Of a DNA stretch of 64,000 nucleotides, positions 9,254 to 19,411 are shown piece after piece (within the stretch, counting starts at the first letter, position 1; the number at the start of each line of letters is the position of its first letter). The stretch lies in assembly GCF_029892685.1 (NCBI RefSeq), contig NZ_JARXVD010000001.1, forward strand, positions 62,001 through 126,000, read 5' to 3'. Both the position numbers and the translations under genes were made by a program. The stretch is from Mycobacterium sp. OTB74. GTDB taxonomy: Bacteria; Actinomycetota; Actinomycetes; Mycobacteriales; Mycobacteriaceae. The notes under the pieces are model-generated. The model was given only the letters and a program-made list of their open reading frames with translations, made no database searches and had not been told where the DNA came from.

Positions 9254-9682
9254 GTGAATGTTCCCCGTCGCTGCTGCCGGCCAGGGTGCCCGCACTACGC
9301 CGTGGCGACGCTGACGTTTGTTTATTCCGACTCCACGGCGGTCGTCGGCCCGTTGGCCACAGCGTCGGAGCCGCATTCCTGGGATCTGTGTGTGTCGCAC
9401 GCCGGCCGCATCACCGCGCCCCGTGGTTGGGAGTTGGTCCGCCATGCCGGGCCGCTGCCCACCCACTCGGAAGACGACGATCTGGTTGCGCTCGCCGACG
9501 CGGTGCGCGAAGGGCGCGAGGCGCCCTCGCGCGGACCCGTGATGGCCGGCTTCAGTGACCCGACACCGGGCGCCCACGGTGCCGCGGTGATCGCACCGCC
9601 GGCGCAACGCGCCACCCAAGATCCAACTCATAACGGCCGTCGGCGCGGGCACCTGCGGGTGTTGCCGGATCCGGCGGATTAG
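9254..9682 (+). CDS. DUF3499 protein (Rv3258c type)
   Basis: A 142-residue protein conserved in actinobacteria, function unknown. The N-terminal half carries Cys and His clusters (RCCRPGCPH, WDLCVSHA) that look like a small zinc-binding fold; the C-terminal half is Ala/Pro/Arg-rich and probably disordered. GTG 9254 is preferred because it gives the conserved N-terminus VNVPRRCC. The upstream open frame runs back to 9029 across the divergent gene and is a shadow. It lies 110 bases before manB. Confidence 0.88.
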   Translation: MNVPRRCCRPGCPHYAVATLTFVYSDSTAVVGPLATASEPHSWDLCVSHAGRITAPRGWELVRHAGPLPTHSEDDDLVALADAVREGREAPSRGPVMAGFSDPTPGAHGAAVIAPPAQRATQDPTHNGRRRGHLRVLPDPAD

Positions 9683-9791
9683 CGTCCGGCCGAACACACC
9701 GACCACCCACACGGTTATCCGCGAGCCGATAGGCTGATCGCACGGGCCATTGGCACCATGTGGTCCGGCTACGAGGAGATCGGGGAGGGTT

Positions 9792-11180
9792 ATGGCTCGG
9801 CCTGCCGCCGCAGTGCACAGCGTGATCAAGGCATATGACGTACGCGGCCTGGTCGGTCAACAGATCGACGAATCGTTTGTCTCCGACGTCGGCGGTGCCT
9901 TTGCTCGGCTGATGCGCTCCGAGGGCGCCACCGGGGTCGCTGTCGGCTACGACATGCGTCCGAGTTCGCCGGTGCTGGCCGCTGCCTTCGCGGCGGGCGT
10001 CATCGCCCAGGGGCTCGACGTCATTCGTATCGGGCTGGCCTCCACCGATCAGCTGTACTTCGCATCGGGCCAATTGGATTGTCCGGGCGCCATGTTCACC
10101 GCCAGCCACAACCCGGCCGCCTACAACGGCATCAAGATGTGCCGGGCCGCTGCCAAGCCGGTGGGCAAGGACACCGGACTGACCACCATCAGCGATGAGG
10201 TCATCGCGGGGGTGCCGGAATACGGCGGCGCGGCAGGCAGCATCACCGACCGTGATGTGCTGAACGACTACGGCGTCTTTCTGCGTTCGTTGGTGGACGT
10301 GTCGGCACTGCGTCCGCTGCGCGTGGCGGTCGACGCCGGTAACGGCATGGGCGGGCACACCAGCCCGGCCGTACTGGGCGCTATCGACTCGATCACTTTG
10401 CTGCCGTTGTACTTCGAGCTCGACGGCACCTTCCCCAACCACGAAGCCAACCCGCTGGACCCGGCCAATCTGGTCGATCTGCAGAAGTACGTCCTCGATA
10501 CCGGTGCGGACATCGGGCTGGCGTTCGACGGCGATGCCGACCGCTGCTTCGTCGTCGACGAGAAGGGCAATCCGGTCTCGCCCTCTTCGGTGACCGCACT
10601 GGTGGCCAAGCGTGAGTTGGCACGCGAGCCTGGCGCCGAGGTGATCCACAACCTGATCACCTCGCGTGCAGTGCCCGAGTTGATCGCCGAGTGCGGCGGC
10701 ACCGCGATCCGGTCCCGGGTCGGTCATTCCTACATCAAGGCGCTGATGGCCGAGAGCAACGCGATCTTCGGCGGCGAGCATTCGGCGCACTACTACTTCC
10801 GTGATTTCTGGGGCGCCGACTCGGGCATGCTGGCCGCGCTGCACGTGCTCGCCGCGCTCGGCGAGCATGACCGTCCGCTGTCGGAGTTGATGGCCGACTA
10901 TCAGCGTTACCAAGCCTCCGGCGAGATCAACTTCACCGTCGACGATGCTCAGGCATGCGTCGCTGCCGTGCTGGCGTCTTACGGCGATGAAGTGCGTTCA
11001 ACCGATGAGCTCGACGGCGTGACGGTCGACCTGGGTGAGGGCCGCTGGTTCAATCTGCGTACCTCCAATACCGAGCCGCTGTTGCGGCTCAACGTCGAAG
11101 CTCGCAGCCAAGAAGAAGTCGACCAGATCGTCGAGCACGTCGGCGTACAGATCAAGGCCACCAGTGGGACCGCACCATGA
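9792..11180 (+). CDS. manB: Phosphomannomutase ManB (PmmA)
   Basis: Interconverts mannose-6-phosphate and mannose-1-phosphate, the step between manA and manC in GDP-mannose synthesis. The 462-residue protein has the alpha-D-phosphohexomutase features: the active serine loop TASHNPAAYNGIK, the metal loop DGDADRC, the sugar loop GGEHSAHYYF and the phosphate loop RTSNTEPLLR. ATG 9792 has GGGAGG at 9784-9789. The stop overlaps the tobH start (ATGA), so translation is coupled. In M. tuberculosis the orthologue is Rv3257c, named manA, manB or pmmA in different sources. Confidence 0.96.
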   Translation: MARPAAAVHSVIKAYDVRGLVGQQIDESFVSDVGGAFARLMRSEGATGVAVGYDMRPSSPVLAAAFAAGVIAQGLDVIRIGLASTDQLYFASGQLDCPGAMFTASHNPAAYNGIKMCRAAAKPVGKDTGLTTISDEVIAGVPEYGGAAGSITDRDVLNDYGVFLRSLVDVSALRPLRVAVDAGNGMGGHTSPAVLGAIDSITLLPLYFELDGTFPNHEANPLDPANLVDLQKYVLDTGADIGLAFDGDADRCFVVDEKGNPVSPSSVTALVAKRELAREPGAEVIHNLITSRAVPELIAECGGTAIRSRVGHSYIKALMAESNAIFGGEHSAHYYFRDFWGADSGMLAALHVLAALGEHDRPLSELMADYQRYQASGEINFTVDDAQACVAAVLASYGDEVRSTDELDGVTVDLGEGRWFNLRTSNTEPLLRLNVEARSQEEVDQIVEHVGVQIKATSGTAP

Positions 11181-12274
11181 GTGCTGCGCCGGCGACGCTC
11201 GACCTCGATGACGTCGAAGGTCTGCTCGCGGCAGACCGCGATGGTCTACTCAGGGCGGCGTCGATGGCCGGTGCACAAGCGCGTGCCGTCGCGGCCGCAC
11301 TGAGTGAAGGCGAGTTGGACGGGCTGCGGTCAGAGCAGCGCCCACGAACCGTTGCCTGGGTGACTGGCCGGGGCGCGGCAGGGGCCTCAGCGTCCGCTGG
11401 GGCGATGCTGGCCGCGGCGTTGGGCGGAACGTCATCGTCGCCGTTGGTGGTCAGTCCGGAGGTGCCGCCGTGGATCGGCGCACTCGATGTCGTGGTGGTG
11501 GCAGGCGACGATCCCGCAGACCCCGCACTGGGGGCAGCGGTGGCCACCGGTGTGCGCCGGGGGGCGCGGGTTGTTGTGGTGGCGCCCAACGAAGGTCCGT
11601 TGCGCGACGCCGCCGCGGGGCGCGCGGTGATGCTGGCGCCGCGGTTGGCAGTGCCCGATCATTTCCTGCTGACCCGTTATCTGGCGGCCGGACTGGCCAT
11701 CTTGATGGTCCTCGACCCGGCCATGCGGGTGGATCTGGACGCTTTGGCAGACGCATTGGACGCCGAGGCATTGCGCAACAGCGCGGCACGCGAGATTTTC
11801 ACCAACCCGGCCAAGAACCTTGCCGAACGGATGTCCGGACGTCAGGTGGTGTTGGCCGGTCAGGATGCGACCATGCTGGCACTGGCTCGGCATGCAGCCA
11901 CGATGCTGCTGCGGGTCGCCCATCAGCTGGTGGCCGCCGTCGGTGTCGGCGACGTGCTGGTAGCCCTACGTGGTGGGTTGCTCGCCGGTGCGGAAGAAGC
12001 TGAAAGCTCTTATGAAGCAGCGCTTTTCCATGATCCGGAGATTGACGGACCGCTGCCTGCCCGGGTGCGTGCGCTGGTGCTGTGTACCGATGAGGAGCGC
12101 GCTCCGATGGCTGCCCGCATGGAGGCGTTCGGTGCCGCGGCAGACGTCGGCGCCATCAGCGCTGACGACATCCCTGACGCCGGGGTGTCCACCAGTCGGC
12201 TGGAGCAGCAGATCGCGATGTTGGCCGTTCGGTTGGAGATGACCGCGGTGTACCTCAAACTGGTCCGAGGTTAA
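11177..12274 (+). CDS. tobH: TobH-like SIS-domain protein (Rv3256c type)
   Basis: A 365-residue protein always found between phosphomannomutase and mannose-6-phosphate isomerase in mycobacteria. The sequence alternates hydrophobic strands (VAWVTGRG, ALDVVVVAGDDPADP, VVVVAPNEGPL) like two sugar-isomerase (SIS) halves. LAERMSGRQVVLAGQD at about 215-230 is the second-domain entry. Activity is unproven; a phosphosugar isomerase or binding role in mannose metabolism is inferred from context. Its ATG overlaps the manB stop by 4 bases and manA follows 4 bases after its stop. Confidence 0.88.
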   Translation: MSAAPATLDLDDVEGLLAADRDGLLRAASMAGAQARAVAAALSEGELDGLRSEQRPRTVAWVTGRGAAGASASAGAMLAAALGGTSSSPLVVSPEVPPWIGALDVVVVAGDDPADPALGAAVATGVRRGARVVVVAPNEGPLRDAAAGRAVMLAPRLAVPDHFLLTRYLAAGLAILMVLDPAMRVDLDALADALDAEALRNSAAREIFTNPAKNLAERMSGRQVVLAGQDATMLALARHAATMLLRVAHQLVAAVGVGDVLVALRGGLLAGAEEAESSYEAALFHDPEIDGPLPARVRALVLCTDEERAPMAARMEAFGAAADVGAISADDIPDAGVSTSRLEQQIAMLAVRLEMTAVYLKLVRG

Positions 12275-12278
12275 TCCG

Positions 12279-13505
12279 GTGAACCTGCTACGCGGAGCGG
12301 TGCGGAACTATGCCTGGGGTTCACGTACCGACATTGCCGAGTTCACTGGAATGCCAAGTCCTGCAGCACATCCTGAGGCTGAGCTATGGCTGGGCGCCAA
12401 CTCGGGAGACCCCGCTAGCCTGCAGACCGGCGACGGCGAGACATCGTTGTTGGACGTGATCCAGGCCGATCCTGACGGTCAGTTGGGCCCGCAGGTCCGG
12501 GCCCGTTTCGGTGACGCGCTGCCGTTCCTGGCCAAGGTTCTGGCTGCTGACGAGCCGTTGTCGCTGCAGGCCCACCCCAGTGCCCAACAGGCCGCGGAGG
12601 GCTTCGATTACGAAGAGCGGCAGGGTATTCCACTCAACGCGCCAAACCGGAACTACCGCGACCGCAGCCACAAGCCGGAGTTGGTCGTCGCTTTGGGGCC
12701 GTTCGAAGCGCTGGCCGGCTTTCGTCCGGTGGCGCGCAGCATCGCGTTTATGCGGGCACTGGCGGTCGCCGATCTGGACAGCTATATCAACCTGCTCGAG
12801 GGTCAGCCGGACGGCGAAGGGTTACGTGCCCTGTTCACCACCTGGATCACCGCGCCGCAGCCCGACCTCGACATTTTGGTGCCCGCGGTACTCGACGGTG
12901 CGGTCAATTATGTGCGTTCGGGCGCAACGGAATTCGCCGCAGAAGCGAGGACCATCCTGGGGCTCGGGGAGCTCTACCCCGGTGATGCCGGCGTGCTGGC
13001 ATCCATGCTGCTCAACCACTTCAGCCTGAACGAGGGCGAGGGCATCTACCTGCCTGCCGGCAATCTGCACGCCTATCTGCACGGCATGGGGTTCGAGGTG
13101 ATGGCGAACTCGGACAACGTGTTACGCGGCGGACTGACCCCCAAACACGTCGACGTCCCAGAGTTGCTGCGGGTTCTCGACTTCACGCCGACGACTGGTG
13201 AGCCACTGCAGCCAAAGGTCGCCGACGATGGTTTCGAGTACGTATTCGACACGCCCGCACCGGAATTCGCTGTGTCCATGCTGCAGCTCGACGGTGAACG
13301 GTTGGGCCGGTCGGTGAGCGCTCCCCTCGATCATTCCGGTCCGCAGATTCTGCTGGGTGCCAAGGGCAGCGTGCAGGTGCAGGCGAGCGGTGGAACGTTG
13401 ACTCTGGACCGGGGAACAGCCGCTTGGGTCGCGGCGGACGACGGGCCGGTTCGTCTACTCGCGGAGCAACCGGCAACGGTGTTTCGGGCGACGGTCGGAA
13501 TCTAG
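12279..13505 (+). CDS. manA: Mannose-6-phosphate isomerase ManA (type I)
   Basis: Converts fructose-6-phosphate to mannose-6-phosphate, the entry to GDP-mannose synthesis. The 408-residue cupin enzyme shows the type I motifs: NYAWGS at the N-terminus, LSLQAHPSAQQAAEGF and DRSHKPELVVAL supplying metal ligands, and YLPAGNLHAYLHGMGFEVMANSDNVLRGGLTPK split across the active site. GTG 12279 follows the tobH stop by four bases. It ends the manB-tobH-manA operon. Confidence 0.96.
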   Translation: MNLLRGAVRNYAWGSRTDIAEFTGMPSPAAHPEAELWLGANSGDPASLQTGDGETSLLDVIQADPDGQLGPQVRARFGDALPFLAKVLAADEPLSLQAHPSAQQAAEGFDYEERQGIPLNAPNRNYRDRSHKPELVVALGPFEALAGFRPVARSIAFMRALAVADLDSYINLLEGQPDGEGLRALFTTWITAPQPDLDILVPAVLDGAVNYVRSGATEFAAEARTILGLGELYPGDAGVLASMLLNHFSLNEGEGIYLPAGNLHAYLHGMGFEVMANSDNVLRGGLTPKHVDVPELLRVLDFTPTTGEPLQPKVADDGFEYVFDTPAPEFAVSMLQLDGERLGRSVSAPLDHSGPQILLGAKGSVQVQASGGTLTLDRGTAAWVAADDGPVRLLAEQPATVFRATVGI

Positions 13506-13517
13506 GAAAGGGCGGGT

Positions 13518-14429
13518 ATGTCAGCCTCGGGGAGTGCGCGCGCGATTGTGGCGGCGTTGCTTGCCAATGCCGGTATTGCGCTGGCCAAGTTCGTCGGCTT
13601 CCTGATCACCGGAAGTTCGTCGATGCTCGCTGAGGCGGTGCACTCGGTGGCCGACACGTCCAATCAGGGACTGTTGCTGTGGGGTCAGCGCGAGGCACGT
13701 CGAGACGCCGACTCGCTGCACCCGTTCGGGTATGGCCGCAGCCGCTACTTCTATTCGTTCGTCGTGGCGCTGGTCTTGTTCACGCTGGGTTCGGTATTCG
13801 CGCTCTACGAGGGTTACCACAAGATCACCCATTCGCAGGCGTTGTCATCCCCGGTGGTCGCTATTGCAATCCTGGTGGTGGCAATTGCGTTGGAGAGCTA
13901 CAGCTTTCGCACTGCGCTGATTGAATCGCGACCACTGAAAGGCTCCGGCGGTTGGTGGCGGTTCATCCGCACTTCGCGCAATCCGGAACTGCCGGTAGTG
14001 CTCCTTGAGGACTCCGGAGCGCTCGTTGGTCTGATGTTCGCGCTGGGTGGTGTCGGGCTCACCATGTTGACCGGTGATCCGGTCTGGGACGGCGTGGGCA
14101 CCGCGGCGATCGGTGTGCTGCTCGGTGTCATCGCGGTCGTGTTGATGGTGGAGATGCACAGTCTGCTCATCGGTGAGGGCGGCACCTCCGAGGAGATCCG
14201 GGGAATCCTTGCGGCGCTGGAGAGTACGGCGCACGTCGACCGCATCATTCACCTGCGCACGCAGTACCTGGGACCAGAAGAGATGCTGGTCGGTGTGAAG
14301 ATCGCGCTGGCACCGGAAATGGACCTGGGCGCCGTCGCGGCGACCATCGATGCCGCCGAGGTCGCTGTCCGCGCGGCGGTGCCGGCCGCGCGCATCATCT
14401 ACATCGAGCCCGACCTGTACCGCGGCTGA
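13518..14429 (+). CDS. Cation diffusion facilitator (CDF) metal transporter
   Basis: A 303-residue inner-membrane exporter of divalent metals such as zinc, driven by protons. Six membrane segments are visible. The metal-site residues appear in AEAVHSVADTSNQ (segment 2) and LLEDSGALVGL (segment 5), giving one of the usual His/Asp tetrads; the cytoplasmic C-terminal domain ends in IYIEPDLYRG. ATG 13518 lies 12 bases after manA, so it may be co-transcribed, although metal export has no obvious link to mannose. Substrate cannot be read reliably from sequence. Confidence 0.9.
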   Translation: MSASGSARAIVAALLANAGIALAKFVGFLITGSSSMLAEAVHSVADTSNQGLLLWGQREARRDADSLHPFGYGRSRYFYSFVVALVLFTLGSVFALYEGYHKITHSQALSSPVVAIAILVVAIALESYSFRTALIESRPLKGSGGWWRFIRTSRNPELPVVLLEDSGALVGLMFALGGVGLTMLTGDPVWDGVGTAAIGVLLGVIAVVLMVEMHSLLIGEGGTSEEIRGILAALESTAHVDRIIHLRTQYLGPEEMLVGVKIALAPEMDLGAVAATIDAAEVAVRAAVPAARIIYIEPDLYRG

Positions 14430-14499
14430 CTCACTACTCCCGATAGTCCAACGGCAGTCACTCCCGGACACGCGTCGTCCCAAATTGGTTTACAAAATA

Positions 14500-14541
14500 T
14501 GGCATAATGTCTAGACGAAAGACAAAACTGGCAATATAGTC
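14500..14541 (+). promoter_or_regulatory. AT-rich direct repeats upstream of alkB, probable operator
   Basis: TGGCATAATGTC (14500-14511) and TGGCAATATAGTC (14529-14541) form a direct repeat 29 bases apart; the first is followed by the palindrome GTCTAGAC. The stretch is strikingly AT-rich for this genome and lies 37-78 bases before alkB. It is a plausible site for the TetR regulator encoded at the end of the locus. I could not assign -35/-10 boxes with confidence. Confidence 0.45.
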
Positions 14542-14577
14542 AACCGCACTATTGGCCAGCACTGGAGGTGACCTGTT

Positions 14578-15858
14578 ATGTCATCGGATGTTCCTGTTAC
14601 GTCGTCGGATGTTTCGGAGGTGGGCGTCGAGCAATGGCGTGATCGCAAGCGCTACCTGTGGTTGATGGGGCTGATCGCTCCGACCGCCTTGTTCGTCATG
14701 CTGCCGCTGGTCTGGGGCTTCAATCAGTTCGGCTGGCACGCCGCGGCTCAGGTGCCGCTGTGGATCGGCCCGATCCTGCTCTACGTCCTGTTACCGGCTC
14801 TGGACCTCAAATTCGGGCCTGATGGTGAGAACCCGCCGGACGAGGCCATGGAACGGTTGGAGAACGACAAGTACTACCGCTACTGCACCTACATCTACAT
14901 CCCGTTCCAGTACGCCAGCATCATCATGGGCGCGTACCTGTTCACGGCAAAAGACCTGAGCTGGCTCGGTTTTGACGGCGGGTTGAGCTGGTGGGCCAAG
15001 CTCGGCGTCGCCCTGTCGGTCGGCGTGCTGGGCGGCGTCGGCATCAACACCGCCCATGAGATGGGGCACAAGCGCGAGAACCTGGAGCGCTGGCTGGCCA
15101 AGATCACCCTGGCGCAGACCTTCTACGGTCACTTCTACATCGAGCACAACCGCGGTCACCACGTCCGCGTCGCCACCCCGGAGGACCCGGCGTCGTCCCG
15201 CTTCGGCGAGACGTTTTGGGAGTTCCTGCCACGCACCGTGTGGGGCGCCCTCAAGTCCTCGACCGAGCTTGAGGCACAACGCATTCGGCGGCTCGGCCGC
15301 AGCCCGTGGGATCCGCGCACGTACCTCAAGAACGACGTGCTCAACGCGTGGCTCATGTCTCTGGTGTTCTTCGGCGTCTTGGTGGCGGTGTTCGGCCCGG
15401 CGCTTATCCCGTTCGTGGTGATACAGGCGGTCTACGGTTTCTCGCTGTTGGAGTCGGTGAACTACCTGGAGCACTACGGTCTGCTGCGGCAGAAGACGGC
15501 CAGCGGCCGCTACGAGCGCTGCGCCCCGGTGCACAGCTGGAACTCGGACCACATCGTCACGAACCTGTTCCTCTACCACTTGCAGCGGCACAGCGACCAT
15601 CACGCCAACCCGACCCGGCGGTACCAGACCTTGCGCAGCATTGACGGCGCGCCGAACCTGCCGAGCGGGTACGCCACGCTGATCGGTCTTACCTACTTCC
15701 CGCCCCTGTGGCGCTCGATGATGGACCACCGGGTGCTGGCGCACTACGGCGGTGACATCACCAAGGTGAACGTGCATCCGCGGGTGCGCGCCACGGTGAT
15801 GGCCAAGTACGGGCCGGCGGCTGGCGATGAGCGCTCGCGCGAAGAGCAGGTGGCCTGA
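14578..15858 (+). CDS. alkB: Alkane 1-monooxygenase AlkB
   Basis: Membrane di-iron enzyme that hydroxylates the terminal carbon of medium-chain n-alkanes, using electrons from rubredoxin. The 426-residue protein has about six membrane segments and all the histidine boxes: HEMGHKR, EHNRGHHVRVA, NYLEHYGL and LQRHSDHHA. The ATG at 14578 has TGGAGGTGAC at 14563-14572. It is followed at 2 bases by two rubredoxins and then a TetR regulator, the arrangement known for actinobacterial alkane degraders and for M. tuberculosis Rv3252c-Rv3249c. Confidence 0.98.
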   Translation: MSSDVPVTSSDVSEVGVEQWRDRKRYLWLMGLIAPTALFVMLPLVWGFNQFGWHAAAQVPLWIGPILLYVLLPALDLKFGPDGENPPDEAMERLENDKYYRYCTYIYIPFQYASIIMGAYLFTAKDLSWLGFDGGLSWWAKLGVALSVGVLGGVGINTAHEMGHKRENLERWLAKITLAQTFYGHFYIEHNRGHHVRVATPEDPASSRFGETFWEFLPRTVWGALKSSTELEAQRIRRLGRSPWDPRTYLKNDVLNAWLMSLVFFGVLVAVFGPALIPFVVIQAVYGFSLLESVNYLEHYGLLRQKTASGRYERCAPVHSWNSDHIVTNLFLYHLQRHSDHHANPTRRYQTLRSIDGAPNLPSGYATLIGLTYFPPLWRSMMDHRVLAHYGGDITKVNVHPRVRATVMAKYGPAAGDERSREEQVA

Positions 15859-15860
15859 GC

Positions 15861-16097
15861 ATGAGTGCTTACCAGTGCCCGGGTTGCGGGTACGTCTACG
15901 ACGAGGCCAAAGGTGCTCCGCGCGAAGGGTTTCCGGCCGGTACCGGTTGGGCTGACGTGCCCGACGACTGGTGCTGCCCGGATTGCGCGGTCCGTGAAAA
16001 GGTCGATTTCGAGGACCTCGGGGCGAGCGAAGCGACGGGAAATATGGACGTCGGGGCGAGCGAAGCGACGGGAAATATCAGAGGAGTGTCCAAATGA
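15861..16097 (+). CDS. rubA: Rubredoxin with repeated C-terminal tail
   Basis: Electron carrier to AlkB. Residues 1-54 form a normal rubredoxin with iron-binding CPGCGY and CCPDCA. The last 25 residues are unusual: GASEATGN occurs twice with an 11-residue period, encoded by a 33-base tandem repeat. Rubredoxins are usually 53-60 residues, so the tail is extra. The stop overlaps the rubB start by 4 bases. The AlkG1 and AlkG2 types differ in ability to transfer electrons to AlkB; the CCPDC form here fits AlkG1, often the less active type (knowledge of family, not tested). Confidence 0.95.
   Translation: MSAYQCPGCGYVYDEAKGAPREGFPAGTGWADVPDDWCCPDCAVREKVDFEDLGASEATGNMDVGASEATGNIRGVSK
16018..16078 (+). 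repeat. Tandem repeat in the rubA 3' end
   Basis: Two copies of a 28-base unit (16018-16045 and 16051-16078), core GCGAGCGAAGCGACGGGAAA, repeat at 33-base period and encode the GASEATGN tail. A related array occurs at 16309-16395. Confidence 0.9.
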
Positions 16098-16279
16098 GCG
16101 AGGCGTACAAGCTCTACGTGTGCGTGCAGTGTGGATTCGAGTACGACGAGGAGAAAGGGTGGCCGGAGGACGGTATTGCCCCCGGCACCCGTTGGGATGA
16201 CATCCCCGGCGACTGGAGTTGCCCGGACTGCGGCGCGGCCAAATCAGACTTCGAGATGGTGGAGGTCGCTCGGCCGTGA
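16094..16279 (+). CDS. rubB: Rubredoxin RubB
   Basis: Second rubredoxin, 61 residues, with [19 protein letters not shown] and the second iron site [13 protein letters not shown]. This is the AlkG2-like form, which in known systems carries electrons to AlkB. Its ATG overlaps the rubA stop (ATGA). It has the normal compact length and no repeat tail, in contrast to rubA. Confidence 0.95.
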   Translation: MSEAYKLYVCVQCGFEYDEEKGWPEDGIAPGTRWDDIPGDWSCPDCGAAKSDFEMVEVARP

Positions 16280-16308
16280 TGGCTTCTGGTGGCCTGGACC
16301 AGCGGCTT

Positions 16309-16395
16309 GGGCGATCGAAGCGACGGGAAACGTGTCCTGGGTGAGCGGAGCCACGGGAAACGTGGCCTGGGCGAGAGAAGCGACCGGACCCGATA
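16309..16395 (+). repeat. Three-copy degenerate tandem array between rubB and the TetR gene
   Basis: Units begin at 16309, 16339 and 16369 with a 30-base period and share GAAGCGACGGGAAACGTG-like cores with the rubA tail repeat. The array sits in the untranslated gap; in the TetR reading frame it would encode EATGN and GATGN motifs, the same peptide as the rubA tail. Confidence 0.8.
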
Positions 16396-16406
16396 AAGTC
16401 GCACCC

Positions 16407-17039
16407 GTGAGTACCCCGACGCCTCGGCCTGCGGCACCCCGCGTGCCCTTTGCCGAGGCGTCGCGAGTTCTGCTTCGCGAGTCGATTCTCGACGGCATGC
16501 GCGACATGCTGCTGGTCCGCGACTGGTCGGCCATCACCCTGACCGATGTGGCGCGTGCGGCCGGGATCAGCCGCCAGACCATCTACAACGAGTTCGGTTC
16601 GCGGCAGGGTCTACTCGAGGGATATGCGCTGCGACTGGCCGACCGCCTGGTGGGCGCCGTCTCCAGCGCCATCGTCAACAACGTCGGCAATGTCTACGAG
16701 GCGTTCCTGGAAGGCTTTCGCGCATTCTTCGCCGATTCTGCGGCCGACCCGCTGGTGATTTCCCTGCTCAACGGGGAAGCCAAGCCAGACCTTCTCCAGA
16801 TCATCACCACTGGCAGCGGCCCCATTTTGAGCCGCTGTTCGGAGCGCCTCACCGACACGTTCCAGAACAGCTGGATGACCGCCAGCGTCGAAGACTCCGG
16901 CGTATTGGCCCGGGCTATCGTCCGGCTGGCCATCAGCTACGTGTCGATGCCGCCCGAGGCTGATCATGATGTGGCCGCAGACCTAGCCCGGCTGATGACC
17001 CCTTTCGCCGAGCGCTACGGTAGTAGTGATACGCCGTAG
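16407..17039 (+). CDS. TetR-family regulator of the alkane locus (Rv3249c type)
   Basis: A 210-residue repressor-like protein with an N-terminal helix-turn-helix (ITLTDVARAAGISRQTIYNEFGSRQGLL, about residues 40-67) and an all-helical ligand domain. The start GTG 16407 gives the usual short N-terminus; the frame is open back to 16131 through the repeat array and rubB, so a longer product with an EATGN-repeat extension cannot be excluded. Its place after alkB-rubA-rubB argues that it senses an alkane, fatty acid or acyl-CoA and controls alkB. Confidence 0.9.
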   Translation: MSTPTPRPAAPRVPFAEASRVLLRESILDGMRDMLLVRDWSAITLTDVARAAGISRQTIYNEFGSRQGLLEGYALRLADRLVGAVSSAIVNNVGNVYEAFLEGFRAFFADSAADPLVISLLNGEAKPDLLQIITTGSGPILSRCSERLTDTFQNSWMTASVEDSGVLARAIVRLAISYVSMPPEADHDVAADLARLMTPFAERYGSSDTP

Positions 17040-17162
17040 CTGTCAGAGCGCCACTCGAGAAGTTCACTGAGCGCCTGTCCCGCGAGCCCGCAGGCTACGG
17101 GTGTCTGAGTTGCACATGCGTGCACTCGCTCACAAACACGATTTGAATGGGGCTCTATCCAC

Positions 17163-18623
<1,461 letters not shown>

Positions 18624-18632
18624 GCCAAACGC

Positions 18633-18669
18633 GAAAGTCCCCGAAACTCAACGAGTTTCGGGGACTTTC
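18633..18669 (+). terminator. Intrinsic-type terminator hairpin after sahH
   Basis: A perfect 17-base-pair stem (GAAAGTCCCCGAAACTC paired with its complement) closes on a 3-base loop starting 10 bases after the sahH stop. There is no U tract after the stem, which is common in mycobacteria. Confidence 0.85.
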
Positions 18670-19411
18670 CCGTCCTCCCGGTATTGCCAGCGGGAGAACG
18701 GTACCGCACCCCCGGGGGTCAGTCGGCTACTACTTGCCGCTGTGCTTGCCCGAGCTGTTGGCGCCCGATCCCGAGCTGTGGGAGTGGGCGCCTGCTTTGG
18801 ATGAACCGGTGGCTGGGTGCGTGCCATCTCCTTTACCGATGTGTAAATAACTTGCCGGACCCTAACCCAAGAGGAAGCTGAGAAATCGCCATTCCAGCAA
18901 TCTTTTTTAGCTTCGGTAAGTTTTCCGCGATTGGGCAACTTCGACCATTCGATAACTCGCAGCTCCAGGGGTCGCTCGAGGAAATCAGCAAAGTTGCATA
19001 GGCTCACGATATATCCTTGGGGCTAGCTATGGGTGGACTATGCGCGCTGGTGCGTTCTTGGCGGTCGTGGCGATGGGCGCGCGTGTAAGGCGGGGTACGT
19101 GCTGGCTGGAGCGGTCTCTCCCGCGTGCAGTGTATTCATTGAATATCCATGTGCAACAACAGCATTAGCAGCTGTGCAGTTTGCGTAATATCAATCGTGA
19201 GGCTCAGACGACGCGTGATCGTCGGTGCGTGGAAGCGCGCAGGTGGCGATTCGGAATGCTGCGGCCCGCCAGGCCGTGCAATTCGAATACACATCTTGCC
19301 GATCGAGGTAGTCGGAATCGACAGGTGTTCCACCAGAAGCGCCGAGTGGCAGGCCGCCACTCGCACGACTTCTGCGCGAATGCAGTTTCGGCGACGGCTA
19401 GCGTGACTGCC
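18670..19411. other. Long intergenic region between sahH and the lipoprotein hydrolase
   Basis: About 740 bases, less GC-rich than the surroundings, with no gene I can support. On the minus strand near 18748-18860 a frame lacking a start codon ends in a Gly/Ser/His/Lys-rich peptide (SSKAGAHSHSSGSGANSSGK) and two stops, which looks like the tail of a decayed gene. The right part must hold the promoter of the hydrolase gene, which I could not place. Confidence 0.5.

Noticed and set aside
14485..14508. Possible -35/-10 pair TTGGTT and CATAAT before alkB
   Set aside because: The spacing is only 12 bases, too short for a vegetative promoter.
17040..17162. Possible SAM- or SAH-sensing riboswitch upstream of sahH
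   Set aside because: I looked for the paired core of known types and did not find it; the 120 bases are too short for SAM-IV plus expression platform.
18748..18860. Minus-strand Gly/Ser/His/Lys-rich frame, and an ATG frame with AAGGAG directly touching the start
   Set aside because: The first has no start codon; the second has a ribosome site with no spacing and encodes featureless Arg/Pro/Thr sequence. Kept only as possible remnant.
19149..19406. Plus-strand frame of 85 codons before the lipoprotein gene
   Set aside because: Cys/Arg-rich, no ribosome site, no resemblance to a known protein.
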